From Leucobacter chromiiresistens (lineage in GTDB: Bacteria; Actinomycetota; Actinomycetes; Actinomycetales; Microbacteriaceae), in contig NZ_LDRK01000022.1 of the NCBI RefSeq assembly GCF_001477055.1, forward strand, positions 1 through 41,635: a DNA stretch of 41,635 nucleotides. The letters are read 5' to 3'. Below the pieces are notes generated by a model. That model made no database searches and had not been told where the DNA came from. It worked only from the letters and a program-made list of their open reading frames with translations. A program made the translations under genes and the position numbers. Below, one piece after another: positions 24,616 to 34,881 of the stretch (positions are counted from its first letter, which is position 1; every line of letters begins with the position of its first letter).

Positions 24616-26133
24616 GTGGCGCGGAAGCGAGGCGGCGGGTTCAAGCCTCCCGCCGATTATGATCCCCACCGCAAGCCGAAGCGCGCCGGAAGCGCGGGGA
24701 GCGCCGAACCGCGCCGCGGACGGCCGACGGCGCCCGCGGAGGACCGCGCCGAGCGGTCGCAATCCGCCGCCCCGCGGCGGCAGCCCGCCCGGTCAGCGGG
24801 GCGCGCAGCGAAAGCGGACACGACGGCATCGCGATCCGCCGAGAACCGGCGGGACACCCGCCGCCCGGCAGCGCTGCCGCAGCGGCTCGAGGCCCGGCGC
24901 ACGACCGCTGCGGATGCGGCCGGGCTGGCGTTCGCCGACCTCGGGCTCGGAGGCAACCTCATCCGGGTGCTCGGGGAGCTCGGGGCCGAGAGGCCGTTCC
25001 CGATCCAGGCGGCGACGATCCCCGACGCCGTCGCGGGCCGCGACGTGCTCGGGCGCGCGCGCACCGGTTCCGGCAAGACGATCGCCTTCGGGGCGGCGCT
25101 CGTCGAGCGCCTGCTGCGCCTGAAGGGGCAGGGCGCGTTCGCATCGGACCCGAAGCCCGCGCAGGCGCGGAAGCAGCGGGGCGTGCGCGAGGCCCGGGGC
25201 GCGACGCGGAAGCCGAAGGCGCTGATCCTCGCCCCGACCCGCGAGCTGGCGCTGCAGATCGACCGCACGGTGCAGCCCCTCGCCCGATCGGTGGGCTTCT
25301 ACACGGCGCAGCTCGTCGGCGGGATGCCCGTCGACCCCCAGATCCACGCGCTCGAACGCGGCGCCGACATCATCATCGGCACCCCGGGGCGGGTCGAGGA
25401 TCTCGTCGCCCGACGACGCCTCGACCTGCGCGAGGTGCTCGTCTCCGTCATCGACGAGGCCGATCACATGTGTGACCTCGGGTTCCTCGAACCCGTGCAG
25501 CGCGTGCTGCGGCACACCGTGCGCGGCGGCCAGCGCCTGCTGTTCTCCGCGACCCTCGACACATCTGTGTCGGCGCTCATCGGGGAGTTCCTCTCCGACC
25601 CGGCGGTGCACGAGGCCGAGGAGGCCGCGGCGATGCCGGTGGATCACCGCGTGCTCGTCGTGCAGCGCGCGCAGAAGGACGAGGTGCTCGTCGAACTCGC
25701 CGCTGGCGGGGGGCGAACGATCGTGTTCTGCCGCACCCGCACCTCCGCCGAGCAGACGGCCGAGATGCTCGGCGCCGCCGGCATCACGGTCACCGCGCTT
25801 CACGGCAACCTCAGCCAGGCCCGGCGCGAGCTCAACCTCGCGAAGTTCGCCTCGGGCCGGGCGCGCGTGCTCGTCGCCACCGACGTCGCGGCGCGCGGCC
25901 TCCACATCGACGCCGTCGATCTCGTGGTGCAGGCCGATGCGCCGGAGGACGCCAAGGGGTACCTCCACCGCACCGGCCGTACGGGCCGCGCGGGCACGGC
26001 GGGCAGCGCGGTGCTCGTGATCCCGCCGTCGCGCGAGGCGCGCACACGCGAGATGCTCGATGAGGCGGGGATCAGCCCGTCCTTCTTCGGCGAGGCCGCA
26101 CCGGGCTCCACCGGGGCGACGACGCGCGGTTGA
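24616..26133 (+). CDS. DEAD-box RNA helicase
   Basis: 505 residues from GTG 24616, two bases after the transporter stop. A basic low-complexity N-terminus (1-95) precedes the core: Q motif PFPIQAATIP, motif I ARTGSGKT (about 148), PTRELALQ, TPGR, VIDEADHM (DEAD about 280), SAT, TDVAARGLHID and HRTGRTGR (about 451). All catalytic motifs are intact. A basic insertion (KGQGAFASDPKPAQARKQRG) sits between motifs I and Ia. The predicted role is ATP-dependent RNA unwinding in ribosome assembly or mRNA decay. Co-transcription with the transporter is likely from the spacing but has no obvious functional logic. Confidence 0.93.
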   Translation: MARKRGGGFKPPADYDPHRKPKRAGSAGSAEPRRGRPTAPAEDRAERSQSAAPRRQPARSAGRAAKADTTASRSAENRRDTRRPAALPQRLEARRTTAADAAGLAFADLGLGGNLIRVLGELGAERPFPIQAATIPDAVAGRDVLGRARTGSGKTIAFGAALVERLLRLKGQGAFASDPKPAQARKQRGVREARGATRKPKALILAPTRELALQIDRTVQPLARSVGFYTAQLVGGMPVDPQIHALERGADIIIGTPGRVEDLVARRRLDLREVLVSVIDEADHMCDLGFLEPVQRVLRHTVRGGQRLLFSATLDTSVSALIGEFLSDPAVHEAEEAAAMPVDHRVLVVQRAQKDEVLVELAAGGGRTIVFCRTRTSAEQTAEMLGAAGITVTALHGNLSQARRELNLAKFASGRARVLVATDVAARGLHIDAVDLVVQADAPEDAKGYLHRTGRTGRAGTAGSAVLVIPPSREARTREMLDEAGISPSFFGEAAPGSTGATTRG

Positions 26134-26228
26134 CGAACCCGCCAGTGCTAAGGGGCTCGTTTTAGAGGAAGGGCACAATAGATTCCCGTGACCTCGGTGC
26201 GCCGGTTTGTGGGGGCACCGCCCATCGC

Positions 26229-26257
26229 TTGGCAGTGCCGTCGCGCGACTCTAGGCT
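26229..26257 (+). promoter_or_regulatory. Promoter TTGGCA-17-TAGGCT before the acyl-CoA oxidase
   Basis: -35 TTGGCA (26229-26234), exactly 17 bases, -10 TAGGCT (26252-26257). This is the best-formed sigma-70-type promoter in the window. The start near 26264 gives a leader of about 56 bases with an AAGGAG ribosome-binding site (26309-26314). Confidence 0.7.
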
Positions 26258-26319
26258 GACAGCAATTCGGGGCCCGGTAGGCCCGGGCCGCCCCGCTCGT
26301 CATCTTCGAAGGAGTTCCG

Positions 26320-28413
26320 ATGGCCGACCTCAGCGCATCGTCCCACCCCCGAATCGATCCCGCCGTCGTGAGCGACGCGCTCCTCGGCAAGTGGAAGACC
26401 GAGCGGCTCGAGTCGCGGAAGCTGGCGGCCGACCCGCGGCTGCACACCATCCCCGGGCAGTCCATGAGCGACCACCGGGAGCGGGTGCTCGAACAGCTGA
26501 GCATCCTCGTCGAAGCGGGCGCGATCCAGCGCGCCTTCCCCGCAGCGGTCGGCGGGAGCGACAACCACGGCGGCAACATCGCGGCATTCCAGGAACTGGT
26601 GCTCGCCGATCCCTCGCTGCAGATCAAGAGCGGTGTGCAGTGGGGCCTGTTCGGCGCCGCGATCCTGCACCTCGGCACCGCGAAGCACCACGAGCGGTGG
26701 CTGCCCGACGTCATCAGCCTGCAGACGCCGGGCGCATTCGCGATGACCGAGATCGGGCACGGCTCCGACGTCGCATCGATCGGCACCACGGCCACGTACG
26801 ATCCGGAGACCGAGGAGTTCGAGATCCACACGCCGTTCGCCGGCGCGTGGAAGGACTACCTCGGCAATGCCGCCCTGCACGGCCGCGCCGCCGTGGTGTT
26901 CGCGCAGCTCATCACCCGCGGAGTGAATCACGGCGTGCACGCCTTTTACGTGCCGATCCGCACGCCCGAGGGGGAGATGCTGCCCGGCGTCGGCAGCGAG
27001 GACGACGGCGTCAAGGGCGGCCTCAACGGGATCGACAACGGGCGCCTGCACTTCACGCGCGTGCGCGTGCCGCGCGAGAACCTGCTCAACCGGTACGGCG
27101 ACGTCGCGGCCGACGGCACCTACTCCTCCGAGATCGACAGCCCCGGCCGTCGCTTCTTCACGATGATCGGCACGCTCGTGCAGGGCCGCGTCTCGCTCGA
27201 CGGATCGGCGGTGCGCGCCATGCAGGCCGCCCTCGGCATCGCGATCCGGTACGGCAGCGAGCGCCGCCAGTTCCCCGGAGCATCCGGGCGCGAGACCGTG
27301 CTGCTCGACTACGGCCTGCACCAGCGACGCCTCATCCCGCGCCTCGCGCAGACGTACGCCATGCAGTTCGCCGACGAGCGCCTGCTGACCGTCTTCGACG
27401 AGGTGTTCTCGGGGGCGAAGGACACCGACGAGAACCGCGAGGACCTCGAAACGCTCGCGGCGGCGTTCAAGCCGCTGTCGACCTGGGCCGCGCTCGACAC
27501 CCTGCAGGAGGCCCGTGAGGCCTGCGGCGGCGCCGGGTTCATCGCGAAGAACCGCATCGTCGGCCTGCGCGCCGACCTCGACATCTACGTGACCTTCGAG
27601 GGCGACAACAACGTGCTGCTGCAACTCGTCGGCAAGCGCCTCCTCAGCGACTACGCCGCGCAGTTCAAGAACGCCGACCGTGCAACGCTCGCGCGCGCCG
27701 CCGCCAGCCAGATCGGCAACCGCGTCAGCCGCTTCGGCCTCCGCGTCGTCGGGCAGAGCATCGCCGACTTCGGGCAGGTCGCCCGCTCGATCGAGAGCAT
27801 GCGCTCGCCGCAGGCGCAGCGGCAACTGCTCGCGGATCGCGTGCAGACCATGATCGGCGAGATCGCACTCGCGCTGCGCGACGCCACGAAGGGCATTGCG
27901 AAGGACGATCGACGCGCCCGCGCGATCGCCAATGAGAACGCGTTCAACGCGCAGCAGCACAAGCTCATCGAGGCGGCTCGCGCGCACGGGGAGCTGTTGC
28001 AGTGGGAGGCGTTCACCGACGCGATCGAGAAGATCACCGACGCCGGCTCGCGCCAGGTGCTGACCTGGCTGCGAGACCTCTTCGGCCTCGGCATCATCGA
28101 GCGCAACGCCGCCTGGTACCTCACCGCCGGGCGCATCTCCCCGCACCGCGCCGAATCGGTGACGGCGTACGTCGACCGCCTCATCTCGCGGCTGCGCCCG
28201 CACGCGCTCGACCTGATCGAGCCGTTCGGGCTCACCCCCGAACTGCTGCGCGCCGAGATCGCGACCGGCATCGAGGCGGAGCGGCAGCAGGAAGCGCACG
28301 ACTACGTCGAGGCGCAGCGCGCCGCCGGCACCTGGCCCGTGCACGAGAAGGAACTGCGCCGGCGGCAGCAGGAGGCCGAGCTCCGGTCCGCCGATCAGGC
28401 GCAGGCGAGCTGA
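26320..28413 (+). CDS. Acyl-CoA oxidase
   Basis: 697 residues, the length of full acyl-CoA oxidases rather than dehydrogenases (about 400). The N-terminal helical domain is followed by the FAD/substrate region AFAMTEIGHGSDVASIGTTA and KDYLGNAALHGRAAVVFAQL. ACGGAGF and YVTFEGDNNVLLQLVGKRLL contain the flavin contacts and the catalytic Glu (about residue 427). A C-terminal helical domain of about 200 residues completes the oxidase fold. It converts acyl-CoA to trans-2-enoyl-CoA, passing electrons to oxygen and giving hydrogen peroxide. Well-formed promoter and ribosome-binding site upstream; no beta-oxidation partners in the window. Confidence 0.9.
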   Translation: MADLSASSHPRIDPAVVSDALLGKWKTERLESRKLAADPRLHTIPGQSMSDHRERVLEQLSILVEAGAIQRAFPAAVGGSDNHGGNIAAFQELVLADPSLQIKSGVQWGLFGAAILHLGTAKHHERWLPDVISLQTPGAFAMTEIGHGSDVASIGTTATYDPETEEFEIHTPFAGAWKDYLGNAALHGRAAVVFAQLITRGVNHGVHAFYVPIRTPEGEMLPGVGSEDDGVKGGLNGIDNGRLHFTRVRVPRENLLNRYGDVAADGTYSSEIDSPGRRFFTMIGTLVQGRVSLDGSAVRAMQAALGIAIRYGSERRQFPGASGRETVLLDYGLHQRRLIPRLAQTYAMQFADERLLTVFDEVFSGAKDTDENREDLETLAAAFKPLSTWAALDTLQEAREACGGAGFIAKNRIVGLRADLDIYVTFEGDNNVLLQLVGKRLLSDYAAQFKNADRATLARAAASQIGNRVSRFGLRVVGQSIADFGQVARSIESMRSPQAQRQLLADRVQTMIGEIALALRDATKGIAKDDRRARAIANENAFNAQQHKLIEAARAHGELLQWEAFTDAIEKITDAGSRQVLTWLRDLFGLGIIERNAAWYLTAGRISPHRAESVTAYVDRLISRLRPHALDLIEPFGLTPELLRAEIATGIEAERQQEAHDYVEAQRAAGTWPVHEKELRRRQQEAELRSADQAQAS

Positions 28414-28435
28414 GCCCGGGCCGCCCGCCGCTCGT

Positions 28436-30348
<1,913 letters not shown>

Positions 30349-30627
30349 GCCGCCGCTCGGAGGCGGGGCGGCGGCGCGACGGTAATGCGCTCGGCGGTCG
30401 TGCGAACGGCGGTCGGTTGAGCGAGCGGCGGTGGGCGGTGCGAGCGGGGTTGTGCGAGCGGGGTCGTGCGAGCGGGGTCGCTTCGGGAGCGTGTTGCGCG
30501 TGTGCGGGCCCGCAACACCCTCCCGAAGTGACCCCGCTCGCGAAGGCGCCCGCGCCGGCGCAGTACACTCTGAAGCATCTCGGGCGGGCCGACACGGGCA
30601 CGGTCCGCGAGTGACGGTGGGGGAGCC
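30349..30627. repeat. Tandem 14-bp repeat joined to a 31-bp inverted repeat
   Basis: TGCGAGCGGGGTYG is present three times in tandem (30439-30452, 30453-30466, 30467-30480), with degenerate copies before it. The last copy forms the start of a long inverted repeat: arm 30468-30498 pairs with 30511-30541 in 29 of 31 positions around a 12-base loop. It lies 120 bases after glsA and 23 bases before the TACACT promoter of the next gene. Part may terminate glsA, but it is much longer than a terminator needs to be. Confidence 0.8.
30564..30569 (+). promoter_or_regulatory. -10 element TACACT of the metallopeptidase gene
   Basis: TACACT predicts a start near 30576 and a leader of about 50 bases with GGGGGAG before the ATG at 30628. 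Confidence 0.5.
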
Positions 30628-31518
30628 ATGACGTTCAACGACAACGTGCGCATCGACAACAGCAAGGTGCGCAAGCGCCGGGGCGCACGAACCGGCGGGA
30701 TGGTCGCCGGAGGCGGCATCGGCATCGCCCTGCTGCTCGCGCTCGGCTCGCAGCTGCTCGGCTTCGACCTGACCCCGTTCGCCCCCGCGGTGCAGCAGGC
30801 GGTGGGCGGCGGCACGACGTCGGAGCAGTCGGAGGTGGTGCTCGACGCGTGCAAGAGCGGGGCTGATGCGAACACCGACGACGAGTGCCGCATGAACGCG
30901 ACCGCCGATTCGCTCGATCGCTTCTGGGCGGGCGAGGTCGGCAACTACCGCTCGCCCGGCCCCGTGATCCTGTTCGACGGGCAGACGCAGTCGGGCTGCG
31001 GTGCGGCGTCGGCCGCGACCGGCCCGTTCTACTGCCCGGCCGACGAGACCATCTACATCGACGTCGCGTTCTTCGACACCCTCTCGGGAGAGTACGGCGC
31101 GTCAGACGGCTCGCTCGCGCAGATGTACGTGCTGGCGCACGAGTGGGGCCATCACATCTCGAACCTGATCGGCTCGTTGCAGAGCACGGGTCGCGAGACG
31201 GGCCCCGCGTCGGGCTCCGTGCGCCTCGAACTGCAGGCGGACTGCTTCGCGGGCGCGTGGGTGCAGGCCGCGTCCACGACCACCGACGACCAGGGCGTGA
31301 CGTTCTTGAAGCCGGTCACGCAGCAGCAGATCGACGATGCGATGAGCGCAGCCGCTGCGGTCGGCGACGATCACATCATGGAGTCGGCGGGCGTCGACGT
31401 GAACCCCGAGCGGTTCACGCACGGCAGCTCGGAGCAGCGGCAGCGGTGGTTCATGACGGGCTACGAGGAGGGGCCCACGGCCTGCGGCACGTTCGACGTG
31501 AGCGCCGCGGACCTGTAG
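30628..31518 (+). CDS. YpfJ-family neutral zinc metallopeptidase
   Basis: 296 residues. The N-terminus MTFNDNVRIDNSKVRKRRGA with a membrane helix at about 22-43 is typical of the YpfJ (KPN_02809-like) family. The zinc site HEWGHH starts at about residue 171. LELQADCFAGAWVQAA supplies the third ligand region, and ERFTHGSSEQRQRWFMTGYE is the conserved C-terminal block. It is anchored with the protease domain outside; the natural substrate is unknown. Four or more cysteines in the exported part suggest disulfides. Confidence 0.92.
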   Translation: MTFNDNVRIDNSKVRKRRGARTGGMVAGGGIGIALLLALGSQLLGFDLTPFAPAVQQAVGGGTTSEQSEVVLDACKSGADANTDDECRMNATADSLDRFWAGEVGNYRSPGPVILFDGQTQSGCGAASAATGPFYCPADETIYIDVAFFDTLSGEYGASDGSLAQMYVLAHEWGHHISNLIGSLQSTGRETGPASGSVRLELQADCFAGAWVQAASTTTDDQGVTFLKPVTQQQIDDAMSAAAAVGDDHIMESAGVDVNPERFTHGSSEQRQRWFMTGYEEGPTACGTFDVSAADL

Positions 31519-31528
31519 GCGACGCGAA

Positions 31529-32425
31529 TCACCGGCGCTTGCGCCGCTTCGCCTGCCGGGCCTCCGCCTTCTTGCGCTCCGCCTTCTCCTTGGCCGCCTG
31601 GAGTTGCGCGCCGCGCGAGTTCGGCTTCAGCTTGGGGGCCTGCTTCTTCGGCTGCGCCTGCACCCGAGGTGCTCGGGTGGTGCGCTTCGTCTCCTCCTGC
31701 GCGGATTCGCGGGAGCTGTTGGCAGTGCGCCCGCGCAGGATGCCGGCGAGGTGCTGCACCGTCGCGTCGTCGCGCTCAGCGTTCCAGACCGCCCAGACGA
31801 CGGGGCCGTCGAGAGGCTGCTCGCCCGCCTCCGGGCGGATGGGCAGCACCGTGTGCTCGCGCTTGTCGATGAGGTGCCGCGCGAGCGGCACCGGCAGGAG
31901 TACGGCCCCGGCGCCCGTCGCGACGAGCGCGAGCGCGGCCCGCGGCCCCTTCGGCATCCACTCCGGGTCGTCCCACGGGCGCGCCTCGGGCCAGCCCGCG
32001 TCGTGATCGGGGTGGTCGAGCAGCTCGACGAAGGCGATCTCGGCCAGGCTCACGGACTCCTGCTGCGCGAGCTCGTGGTCGGCGGGCACGACGAGCGCCA
32101 TCGATTCGGCGTACAGCCGGATCGCCCGGCGGGTGCTCTCCGGGCCGTCGGAGCCGCTGGGGCGGGCACTGGGAGCGGTGCGCTCGATGAGCACGTCGCA
32201 GCCGGCGGCCGCGGCAGCCGTCTCCCGATTCCGCGCGTCGAGCGCCGTGCCGAAGGCGACCTCCAGCGGCACGAGTTCGAGCTTGCGGCCGGGGGTCGCG
32301 GCCTTCCAGCGGCGGGCCCACTTGCTCGGGGCGATGCCGCGGGCGAACCCGAGACGGATCGGAGCGGGGGCCGATCCCGCATCGTTCGGCGCGCCGGGGT
32401 CGGGTGCGGTCGTCGTGTCGCTCAC
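31529..32425 (-). CDS. LysR-type substrate-binding domain without DNA-binding domain, with basic tail
   Basis: 298 residues. Residues about 22-215 fold like a LysR-type effector-binding domain (PIRLGFARGIAPSKWARRW, LYAESMALVVPADHELAQQE, VATGAGAVLLPVPLARHL). There is no N-terminal helix-turn-helix. The C-terminal 70 residues are extremely Lys/Arg-rich and end KRRKRR, which could bind nucleic acid instead. The start ATG overlaps the stop of the alkyltransferase-like gene (ATGA), so the pair is an operon. The function is open: sensor, or DNA-associated partner of the repair protein. Confidence 0.75.
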   Translation of the reverse strand: MSDTTTAPDPGAPNDAGSAPAPIRLGFARGIAPSKWARRWKAATPGRKLELVPLEVAFGTALDARNRETAAAAAGCDVLIERTAPSARPSGSDGPESTRRAIRLYAESMALVVPADHELAQQESVSLAEIAFVELLDHPDHDAGWPEARPWDDPEWMPKGPRAALALVATGAGAVLLPVPLARHLIDKREHTVLPIRPEAGEQPLDGPVVWAVWNAERDDATVQHLAGILRGRTANSSRESAQEETKRTTRAPRVQAQPKKQAPKLKPNSRGAQLQAAKEKAERKKAEARQAKRRKRR

Positions 32426-32817
32426 AGCGCCACCTCTCCGTAGATGTCATGGGTGTAGGGGAGCCGGGCCGCCGACAGCGCGATGCGGTAATCGCCCGAG
32501 AGGGCGGCGCGACGCGGGGCGCTCGCGCTCGCCGCCGCCGCAGTGCCCGCTAAGGCGGAGCCCGTCGCGCGGATCGGCGTGCCCTCGTCGAGGTAGTGCG
32601 GCAGCGCGAGCGCGGCGTGGCCCTGCGGGGGCTTGCCGCTGGCGGGCACGACCCGCCACCACGGCGACGCGTGCCCGTAGAGTGCGAGTACGCGGCCGAC
32701 GGCGCGCGGAGCGGACGAGCCGATCGCGATCCCGACGTCGCCGTAGGTCATGACGCGCCCCGGCGGAATGCGCACGACGACGTCGAGCACCGCTTCGACG
32801 AATTCGGCGCTGGGCAT
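32422..32817 (-). CDS. Alkyltransferase-like (ATL) DNA repair protein
   Basis: 131 residues related to the C-terminal domain of O6-methylguanine-DNA methyltransferase: VRIPPGRVMTYGDVG is the arginine-finger/HTH block and PWWRVVPASGKPP stands where MGMT has PCHRV. The active Cys is replaced by Trp, the hallmark of ATL proteins, which bind O6-alkylguanine and recruit nucleotide excision repair. The C-terminal 50 residues are variable. First gene of the operon with the LysR-like protein. Confidence 0.88.
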   Translation of the reverse strand: MPSAEFVEAVLDVVVRIPPGRVMTYGDVGIAIGSSAPRAVGRVLALYGHASPWWRVVPASGKPPQGHAALALPHYLDEGTPIRATGSALAGTAAAASASAPRRAALSGDYRIALSAARLPYTHDIYGEVAL

Positions 32818-32885
32818 GTGATCAGCCTACGCGCTCGGGCGCGATGCCACCGCGTCGTCCGGCCGGAGCCACGCGCCGCCGCCGA

Positions 32886-33605
32886 CTACGCCACCGAGAC
32901 CCCGAGCAGCGACCCGATCGTGTACGTCGCCGCGACGGCGATGCCGCCGAACAGCAGCTGCCGGGCGGCGCCCATCAGCCAGTTGCGCTTCGTGAACCGC
33001 GCAGCGAGACCGCCCGCGATCAGCAGCCCGGCGGCGCCGAACGCGAGCCCGAAGCCGAGGGTGCCGAAGCCGAAGATGAACGGGAGGATCGGGATCAGCG
33101 CGCCGATGCCGAAGGCTGCGAGCGATGAGAACGCGGCGACCCATGGAGACGGCCGCTCCTCGGGGCTGACGCCGAGCTCGGAGAGCAGGTGCACCCGCAC
33201 GGCCTGATCGGCGTTCGCGTGCACCTGCTCGGCGGCGGTCTCGGCGATGCGCGGCTCGACGCCCAGATTCTCGAGGAGGGCGGTGAGCTCCGCCATCTCG
33301 CCCTCGGGGTTGCGCAGGTGCGCCTCGCGCTCGATGCGCACCTCGGCGTCGAGCTGCTCGTTGGCCGTGCGCACCGAGGTGTACTCGCCGAGGGCCATCG
33401 AGATGGCGCCGGCGATGAGTCCCGAGATGCCGGTGATAGCGACGATGCCGGGCGCCGCGCCCGCTGCGGCGATGCCCGCGATGAGGCCGAGGTTCGAGAC
33501 GAGGCCGTCCATCGCGCCGAAGACGCTGGCGCGCAGCCAGCCGGCGCTGACGTCGGCGTGACGGTGGTCGTAGTCGTGCGGCTTCGCGATGTTGTACTCG
33601 CTCAT
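32886..33605 (-). CDS. VIT/CCC1-family iron or manganese transporter
   Basis: 239 residues. GWLRASVFGAMDGLVSNLGL and SGLIAGAISMALGEYTSVRT are the first two helices of the VIT1/CCC1 family. A helical, Glu-rich cytoplasmic insertion follows (ANEQLDAEVRIEREAHLRNP, with EVxxE-type residues that bind metal in plant VIT1), then three C-terminal helices. It probably exports or stores Fe2+/Mn2+. The ribosome-binding site GGAG precedes the ATG. Confidence 0.92.
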   Translation of the reverse strand: MSEYNIAKPHDYDHRHADVSAGWLRASVFGAMDGLVSNLGLIAGIAAAGAAPGIVAITGISGLIAGAISMALGEYTSVRTANEQLDAEVRIEREAHLRNPEGEMAELTALLENLGVEPRIAETAAEQVHANADQAVRVHLLSELGVSPEERPSPWVAAFSSLAAFGIGALIPILPFIFGFGTLGFGLAFGAAGLLIAGGLAARFTKRNWLMGAARQLLFGGIAVAATYTIGSLLGVSVA

Positions 33606-33753
33606 GTGTGCTCCAGTCGTGCGGTGCGCGGCGGCGCACGAGCAGCAACCGTAGCAACGTTCGCGTGATCGTGAGAAGCCCGGATCAGACCTCGAAACGG
33701 GGTGTGTCGCGAGTTCGGCGCGGCGAACTCTGCGCGGGCGCTCCTGCGGGCTC

Positions 33754-33759
33754 TAGGCT
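33754..33759 (+). promoter_or_regulatory. -10 element TAGGCT before the SRPBCC gene
   Basis: Predicted start near 33766, with a leader of about 48 bases that includes GGTGGAGG just before the ATG at 33814. Confidence 0.5.
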
Positions 33760-33813
33760 GGTGGGGGCCGGGCGATCCGGCATCGAGCAGCGTGGAGCAG
33801 GGTGGAGGCCGAC

Positions 33814-34299
33814 ATGACCGAGGCGAGCGGGCGCGTCGTCGCGACGGAGCGCGGGCGGGACCTGGTGCTGGTGCGCTCTCTGGCGCTCAGCGATGCGGAG
33901 GCGTGGGCGTACCTCACCGAATCGGAGCTCACCGAGCAGTGGTTCGGCCCGTGGGAGGGCGATCACCGGGTGGGCGGCGCAGTGCGCGTGCGCATGCGCT
34001 TCGAGGAGCACGAGCCCGCGGTCACGATGAAGATTCTGGCGTGCGAGCCGCCGCGCGCGCTCGCGCTGCTGTCGGACGAGGAGGTCGGATCGTGGCGACT
34101 CGAACTGCACCTCGAGCCCGACGGGGAGGACTCGTTGCTCACCTTCGTGCATCACCTCGCCCCCGACGACGCCGTGGGGGAGATCGGGCCCGGCTGGGAG
34201 TACTACCTCGACCTGCTCGTCGCGGCGACCGAGGGCACCGAGCGCCCCGGCTTCGATCAGTACTACCCGGCCCTGCGCGAGGCGTATCTGGCGATGTGA
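33814..34299 (+). CDS. SRPBCC (AHSA1-like) domain protein
   Basis: 161 residues of the START/Bet v1-like Aha1 C-terminal type. TESELTEQWFGPWEGDHRVG is the usual first-helix/strand region with the WFGPW signature, and the helix GPGWEYYLDLLVAATEG closes the ligand cavity. These proteins bind or shield hydrophobic molecules; the specific role is unknown. ATG 33814 is preferred over GTG 33802 because the latter would overlap its own ribosome-binding site. Confidence 0.88.
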   Translation: MTEASGRVVATERGRDLVLVRSLALSDAEAWAYLTESELTEQWFGPWEGDHRVGGAVRVRMRFEEHEPAVTMKILACEPPRALALLSDEEVGSWRLELHLEPDGEDSLLTFVHHLAPDDAVGEIGPGWEYYLDLLVAATEGTERPGFDQYYPALREAYLAM

Positions 34300-34313
34300 C
34301 CGCGCGCGGGCGG

Positions 34314-34319
34314 TAGATT
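34314..34319 (+). promoter_or_regulatory. -10 element TAGATT of the ASCH gene (leaderless)
   Basis: Seven bases before the ATG at 34327. Confidence 0.55.
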
Positions 34320-34326
34320 ACTCGGT

Positions 34327-34791
34327 ATGAGTGCGGACCCGGCTGTCGAGAGCTTCTGGAACGAACGACGCCGTGCGGACCCCGCGCTGCCGGAGGCGCT
34401 TCCCGAGGTGTGGGCGTTCGGGGCGACCCCGGCGCACGCCGACGCGCTGCTCGACCTCGTGCTGGCGGGCATCAAGACGGGCACCGCCTCATCGCTCTGG
34501 GACTACGAGGCGAGCGGCGATCCGGTGCCCGCCGTCGGCGACCTGAGCGTCATCATCGACGGATCGGGCGCCCCGCGGGCCGTGCTCGAGACGACGCGGA
34601 TCGACATCGTCCCGTTCCGCGACGTCACCGCCGAGCACGCGCACTCCGAGGGAGAGGGGGATCGCACCCTCGAGGACTGGCGCGAGACGCACGAGCGCTA
34701 CTGGCGTCGCTACTCGGAGAACGAGCGCGGCTTCGCTCCCGACATGCCGGTGATCTGCGAGCGCTTCGTGCTGCGGTACCCGAGCGCGTGA
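34327..34791 (+). CDS. ASCH-domain protein
   Basis: 154 residues. AFGATPAHADALLDLVLAGI followed by KTGTASSLWDYE is the first ASCH block, and VETTRIDIVPFRDVTAEHAH-type sequence (LETTRIDIVPF, EHAHSEGEGDRTLEDWRETH) forms the second. ASCH is a PUA-like beta-barrel that binds RNA or nucleotide-like ligands; related E. coli YqfB hydrolyses N4-acetylcytidine. The specific substrate here is unknown. Confidence 0.9.
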   Translation: MSADPAVESFWNERRRADPALPEALPEVWAFGATPAHADALLDLVLAGIKTGTASSLWDYEASGDPVPAVGDLSVIIDGSGAPRAVLETTRIDIVPFRDVTAEHAHSEGEGDRTLEDWRETHERYWRRYSENERGFAPDMPVICERFVLRYPSA

Positions 34792-34881
34792 GCGTGCGCG
34801 CGTGCCGCTCGGCCGTGCGAGACTACTCAGTACTCAGAGACGCTCGCCTCGGGGGCAGCGGCACCTCACCGAAAGGCGCAC

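Noticed and set aside
26179-26254. TAGATT plus GTG 26188 as a leaderless leader peptide before the acyl-CoA oxidase
   Set aside because: Only three bases separate hexamer and GTG, the frame ends after about 22 codons with no recognisable feature, and a better promoter lies at 26229-26257.
30439-30541. Short regular repeats considered as a CRISPR array
   Set aside because: The 14-bp units are directly adjacent without spacers and no cas genes are present.
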